Assembly (NCBI GenBank): GCA_029265355.1
Contig: JAJUJL010000026.1
Location: forward strand, 1 to 55,593
From: Chloroflexota bacterium
GTDB taxonomy: Bacteria > Chloroflexota > Anaerolineae > Anaerolineales > UBA4823
DNA length: 55,593 nt
Reading direction: 5' to 3'
The notes beneath the pieces are model-generated. The model saw only the letters and a program-made list of their open reading frames with translations, made no database searches and was not told the origin of the DNA. A program made the position numbers and the translations under genes. Positions 52,464-55,593 of the stretch are shown in pieces (position 1 is the first letter of the stretch; every line of letters begins with the position of its first letter).

Positions 52464-52487
52464 GCGAAACCGTCAGGCCGGTTTCGC
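52464..52487 (-). terminator. Terminator-like hairpin inside the long leader
   Basis: On the minus strand GCGAAACCG-GCCTGA-CGGTTTCGC is a perfect 9-bp stem followed by GTTTGTGTTT. It lies about 95-120 bases after the predicted transcription start and 230 bases before the coding start, so it could be an attenuator. CTGAGAC (52498-52504) and GTCTCAG (52539-52545) form another perfect stem just upstream. Confidence 0.5.
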
Positions 52488-52585
52488 TATTGGCTGACTG
52501 AGACCCTTGCCACTCTTAGGCCAAGCGACCAGATAAATGTCTCAGGTCAACGCCGCCTGATCAAAACCACTCAATCTGTATAATC

Positions 52586-52614
52586 TTTATAGTATAAGAA
52601 TTACCAGCCGTCAA
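52586..52614 (-). promoter_or_regulatory. Strong sigma70-type promoter of the PD40 gene
   Basis: On the minus strand TTGACG (52614-52609) and TATAAA (52591-52586) are 17 bases apart. The start of transcription would be near 52579, giving a leader of about 340 bases with several hairpins. Confidence 0.65.
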
Positions 52615-52659
52615 CAGCGCGCATCAAAAAATCAGACCATCGTTCGGACAAGGATGAGC

Positions 52660-52745
52660 AAGCTGTCATCGCAAGCGATAGCGGGGCGATCTCTGCCATC
52701 ATTTAGGGGAATGCCACGTCCCTTTGGGATCGCAAAGACCCGTGA
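52660..52745. repeat. Dispersed GCGATCTC-type repeat
   Basis: GTCATCGCAAGCGATAGCGG, GGCGATCTCTGCC and GGGAATGCCACGTCCC are of the same kind as the element at 1185-1255. It adjoins the duplicated gene fragment at 52747. Confidence 0.5.
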
Positions 52746-52746
52746 T

Positions 52747-52848
52747 GTCGAGCTGCTGATCGCCGCCACCGGCATCCAGCCCAGCCTGGATTACCTGGCA
52801 GGATCGGGCGTCACCCACGCTTGGGGTGTGCCGGTGGATGAGCACATG
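52747..52848 (+). pseudogene. 102-bp copy of the CODH-operon oxidoreductase gene
   Basis: The stretch matches 46581-46682 at 98 of 102 positions by eye and keeps the frame (LLIAATGIQPSLDYLAG...). Differences are one Asn-to-Ser change, one change at the very edge and two silent changes. No other part of the oxidoreductase gene is found around it. It ends six bases before the -35 element of the Tat-exported protein gene. Confidence 0.85.
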
Positions 52849-52854
52849 TACCTC

Positions 52855-52883
52855 TTGCAGATAAGGCAACTATACTGTAGAAT
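52855..52883 (+). promoter_or_regulatory. Sigma70-type promoter of the Tat beta-helix gene
   Basis: TTGCAG (52855-52860) and TAGAAT (52878-52883) are separated by exactly 17 bases. Transcription would begin near 52890, leaving a short leader with AAAGGGG before the ATG at 52931. Confidence 0.65.
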
Positions 52884-52930
52884 TATTCATTGACATAGGT
52901 CAGAACATCAACAAAAAGGGGAAATATCCG

Positions 52931-54571
52931 ATGTCGCTCTCACAAAAAGATGATTCCATTAATCGGCGACAATTTATAAAAGCCAGCGCGCTGGCTGCTG
53001 GTGCAGCTATTCTGAATGCGACCAAACTCATCCCACCACAGGAACCCGAGGAGACGTACGCCGTCCATCTCCCCATTGTTTCGAGCAACGCAGAATCTTT
53101 CAGTTGGTTTGTGGATTCACAGGATGGCAACGACACCAACGACGGTCGAACTTCGCTTACCCCGCTGCGCACATTGGCGGAACTGCAGCGTCGGGGGATA
53201 AAGTCCAACGATCGTATCTACTTGCGGCGGGGCAGCCACTGGCGCGAGCAGTTGACGATCTCACCAGGCATCGACAATGTACTGGTTGCCTCTTATGGCG
53301 AGGGTGAGCCGCCGCTGCTGGACTGCAGCGATATCCAGGAAAACGGATCGTTCGCAGCGATGGAGGGGTACCCCAATGTTTACTCCAAAGTGCTGCAAGT
53401 GGCCTACTCACCCAGCGAGCCTTCTTGGATGAGCGTGTGGGAAGATGGCAAACGCCTGGTGCGGGCTGCCAGCCTGCAAGAGTGCAGCACCACTCCCGGG
53501 AGCTACTTTGCGATCGATGAAAACAGCCCGAGCTGCACAGTTTACATCCATGCCAGTGACAGCAGCGCCGTCGACCAGAACGATCACCTTTATGAGTGCT
53601 CCGTACGACACGCCGGGGTATACGGATACTACGCACAATATACCACATTGATCGGGCTCCGCTGCCGGCGCAACTTTTGCGATGGCGGCAGTATCAAGAC
53701 CGGACCGTATGCCACACTGCGCGACTGCATCGCTGAGGAAGGCAGCAAGCACAACGCATATATCCGTCGCGGAACCAACGTTTTCAACTGCACATTTTCC
53801 AAGGCTTACTATGTTCTTGGAGCTAATTTGCTGGTGTTGAACGAGGACATCCCCGACGGTGAGGATACGTTGGTCGAGAACTGCTTATTTGAGATCGATC
53901 CGGAAGGAGCAAATGCCCATTATATTAGCGCGTTCAATTCGCACCACAATGTATCTGGCTACTTTGGCGTCATCACGGTAACCAACGGTGTCTTCAAGAA
54001 TTTTCGCAGTGCGGGAATAATGCTGGCATTGAATTCCGCGGCGGATCTGGTGATCAACAACCCGCAATTCATTGAATGCAGATGTGGTATCAGCGGCCCC
54101 CTTTCTGGAAATGAAAAACCGGGGTGCCGTATGGTGGTCAATGGCGGCGTGTGGCAGAGCAGTGTAGAATACCAACGCGCGGTGAACGTTACCCTGCCAA
54201 TGGTACCGATTGTCATCAATGACTTCACCTTCAAGCCCAGTGCAAATTGCGACGCCGGCTATATCCTGATTACCGCCGCCAGCCAGGTGGCATTGATCCA
54301 TTGCACGCTGGATATCAGCGCTGCGTACGGCCTGCGCAATGGGATATACTCCAATAATAGCGGCTCGGCCATCACCGTTTACGGTACTCGCTTTCGAGGC
54401 GATCTTTCGAACTCTGTCTGGTACTACCTGCCCGCGTTCCAATCGCTGGACAGCAACTTCAACACCTTCGAGGTGACTTTTCGAACGCTCGTACTGGGCA
54501 CATCCTACAATACACTTCCCGATCACCAGGCTGGAACCGGGGAAGATTTGGACAGTGTGTTTGTGCCGTAG
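52931..54571 (+). CDS. Tat-exported beta-helix protein, paralogue of the phage spike
   Basis: The 546-aa protein has a twin-arginine signal (INRRQFIKASALAAGAAIL), a linker with the YAVHLPIVSS motif and the cap SFSWFVDSQDGNDTNDG. A right-handed beta-helix runs to the end. It aligns over most of its length with the phage spike at 32930 (GNDxNxGRT, DRIxLRRGS, VWEDG, SHHNVSG, NDFTFKPS/ENFTIKPT). The Tat signal implies a folded, perhaps cofactor-bearing, protein exported by the host. No catalytic site of a known polysaccharide lyase was found. It has its own promoter and diverges from the PD40 gene. Confidence 0.85.
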   Translation: MSLSQKDDSINRRQFIKASALAAGAAILNATKLIPPQEPEETYAVHLPIVSSNAESFSWFVDSQDGNDTNDGRTSLTPLRTLAELQRRGIKSNDRIYLRRGSHWREQLTISPGIDNVLVASYGEGEPPLLDCSDIQENGSFAAMEGYPNVYSKVLQVAYSPSEPSWMSVWEDGKRLVRAASLQECSTTPGSYFAIDENSPSCTVYIHASDSSAVDQNDHLYECSVRHAGVYGYYAQYTTLIGLRCRRNFCDGGSIKTGPYATLRDCIAEEGSKHNAYIRRGTNVFNCTFSKAYYVLGANLLVLNEDIPDGEDTLVENCLFEIDPEGANAHYISAFNSHHNVSGYFGVITVTNGVFKNFRSAGIMLALNSAADLVINNPQFIECRCGISGPLSGNEKPGCRMVVNGGVWQSSVEYQRAVNVTLPMVPIVINDFTFKPSANCDAGYILITAASQVALIHCTLDISAAYGLRNGIYSNNSGSAITVYGTRFRGDLSNSVWYYLPAFQSLDSNFNTFEVTFRTLVLGTSYNTLPDHQAGTGEDLDSVFVP

Positions 54572-54651
54572 CAGGTGATTCGGTAAATCACCACCCGTAT
54601 TTAGGCGGGCTGTCTAAAAAACTCTAGTTGGGATATTAGCCTACGCAGGCC

Positions 54652-54954
54652 TTATCGCCAGGCCGTTGGCAAGTAAATTTTGCGCATCGGCAGCGTCAAG
54701 CGCCAGACTTCGCCGCCGGTGACTACATTTCTGGTGGCGATATACAGGCTGTCTTTGAAGACGACGGTGGCGCTATCCCAATCCGTCGAGGTATTGTTGG
54801 CGTCCCCAAAGCCAGCGAAACCGACCTGCTCCGAGGCGGCGCCGTCGCCACTGCACAGATCGCGCGTATCTCCACTCGCCCTACTGCGTCTTAATGTGTA
54901 GAGTGAATCTCGCCATTCGGCGCGATCACTGGCTAAGTAAACCGCCGAAAGTTT
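54652..54954 (-). pseudogene. C-terminal remnant of a secreted repeat protein
   Basis: The minus-strand frame has no start codon and is closed upstream by TAA (54957-54955). It encodes GFAGFGDANNTSTDWDS, VVFKDSLYIATRNVVTGGEV and the end MRKIYLPTAWR. The F-x-D-S-L-Y-I-A-T-x-N pattern and the KIYLP tail are typical of secreted multi-repeat proteins of this group. Only the last 100 codons survive. Confidence 0.65.
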
Positions 54955-55042
54955 TTAGAGTAAATCGGCCATCACGTTGGCGGTTTACTCCAGGGTTTCG
55001 CCGGTGCTTGTCAGATTTTTGTAAAAACACTTCCGGCGAAAC
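54936..55042. repeat. Two successive long inverted repeats
   Basis: AGTAAACCGCC (54936-54946) is mirrored by GGCGGTTTACT (54979-54989). GTTTCGCCGG (54995-55004) is mirrored by CCGGCGAAAC (55033-55042). Both pairs are perfect. They fill the space between the gene remnant and the ribosome binding site of the next gene and may form hairpins in its leader. Confidence 0.7.
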
Positions 55043-55066
55043 ACCTAGTCGAAAGGAGCGGAAGTC

Positions 55067-55408
55067 ATGAAAAGGATTGCTGTCTTGTCTTTGCTCCTGG
55101 TCCTGCTGGCGGCAAGCGTGAGCCCCGCCCTGGCAGGCAAGAGCACCAACGTGGTGATGAATGGCACCATCACGGCCATCGACAGCGCCAACAAAACCAT
55201 CACCATCTCCACGGTCTCGGGGCCTTTCCCCAAAGGCTCGGAGGTCGTCGTCTACACCACCAGCCGCACCCGCTTCCTGCAGCAAATTGCAGATGGTGAG
55301 TGCATTTACATTACCTTCGAAGACCTCGAAGTGGGTGACCTGGTGGGTGTGACAGGACGCTTCGAGAACGGCCTGTTTGTCGCCACCCGCATCACCGTCA
55401 AGCTCTGA
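55067..55408 (+). CDS. Small secreted protein with OB-like (DUF5666-type) domain
   Basis: The 113-aa protein has a clean signal peptide (LLLVLLAASVSPALAG) and one beta-barrel-like domain: VVMNGTITAIDSANKTITIST, a KGSEVVVYTTSRTRF strand and LEVGDLVGVTGRFENGLFVATRITV. This pattern matches DUF5666/OB-fold proteins of unknown role. GAAAGGAGCGGAAGTC precedes the ATG. It is the last gene; no partner is visible. Confidence 0.85.
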   Translation: MKRIAVLSLLLVLLAASVSPALAGKSTNVVMNGTITAIDSANKTITISTVSGPFPKGSEVVVYTTSRTRFLQQIADGECIYITFEDLEVGDLVGVTGRFENGLFVATRITVKL

Positions 55409-55480
55409 GCCCGGCAAAGTCGCACGCTTCCCAGCGCCACGCCAAGAATTGAATAAGAACTCCTCCGAAAATTCGGGAGA

Positions 55481-55593
55481 GGTGGGGGTGGGGGGGGGGG
55501 GGGGGGGGGGGGCCGCCCCCCCCCGCCGCGGTGGGCGGGCGGGGGGGCGCGCGCGGGGGGTGGCCCCCCGATAACAAGTAGCCGGCGGGGGGG
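55481..55593. other. Poly-G low-complexity end, probable artefact
   Basis: A run of about 30 G bases is followed by GC-only stretches up to the end of the window. Such runs are typical of failed two-colour sequencing reads at contig ends. The reading frame that crosses it (polyglycine) was not taken as a gene. 55409-55480 also contains no gene. Confidence 0.8.

Noticed and set aside
55377-55574. 65-aa glycine-rich frame at the window end
   Set aside because: It is a translation of the poly-G stretch, which is probably a sequencing artefact.

Overview
The window is GC-rich bacterial DNA that most likely comes from the phylum Chloroflexota, class Anaerolineae. Three things suggest this: secreted proteins ending in short KIYLP/KLYLP-type tails, a giant cyclase-AAA-TPR regulator, and dense families of short palindromic intergenic repeats. 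The assignment is an inference from gene style; no rRNA or other marker gene is present. No tRNA, rRNA or CRISPR array was seen.

Region 1 (1-26.3 kb) is a regulatory and cell-surface block. It holds a DtxR-type metalloregulator, a two-gene unit of a polyamine-type binding lipoprotein plus a Cache/HAMP/GAF histidine kinase, two small cytoplasmic proteins, and a 2303-aa protein with two zinc ribbons and two tandem (pseudo)cyclase-AAA-TPR halves. Next come a tiny secreted protein made of LLWSGG repeats, a GAF/HD-GYP phosphodiesterase, a CtpA-type protease, a patatin-like lipase, an unrecognised membrane protein with twin WH...PPHLL motifs, a GH3 lipoprotein, a KimA-like APC transporter and a beta-helix/Calx-beta surface protein.

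Region 2 (27.1-38.1 kb) is a compact virus-derived cassette on one strand: a small membrane protein, a coiled-coil/membrane protein, large terminase, a fused prohead protease-major capsid protein, two small beta-rich head-associated candidates, a beta-helix spike, portal, a head-completion candidate and a lectin-like protein. It begins with a sigma70-type promoter whose 17-bp spacer contains a GAAC-N4-GTTC (LexA-type) palindrome, so SOS control is likely. No integrase, replication gene, tape measure, tail tube or endolysin was recognised. Host-type palindromic repeats sit between, and once inside, the structural genes. This suggests either a defective, domesticated element or a resident with an unusual life style.

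Region 3 (38.3-49.5 kb) returns to host genes: an alpha/beta hydrolase, a GGDEF diguanylate cyclase, a lipoprotein, a GT-C-type glycosyltransferase, and a carbon monoxide dehydrogenase operon (cooF-like ferredoxin, cooS, FAD/NAD oxidoreductase) that probably couples CO oxidation to NAD(P) reduction. A single-pass membrane protein and a tandem pair of half-size heme-copper-oxidase-like membrane proteins follow.

Region 4 (49.5-55.6 kb) carries two divergent secreted-protein genes. One is a beta-propeller protein whose signal peptide is cut off by an in-frame TAA, behind a long leader. The other is a Tat-exported beta-helix protein that is a paralogue of the phage spike of region 2. A 102-bp copy of part of the CODH-operon oxidoreductase gene lies between them. 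The remnant of another secreted protein, a small secreted protein and a poly-G stretch that looks like a sequencing or assembly artefact close the window.
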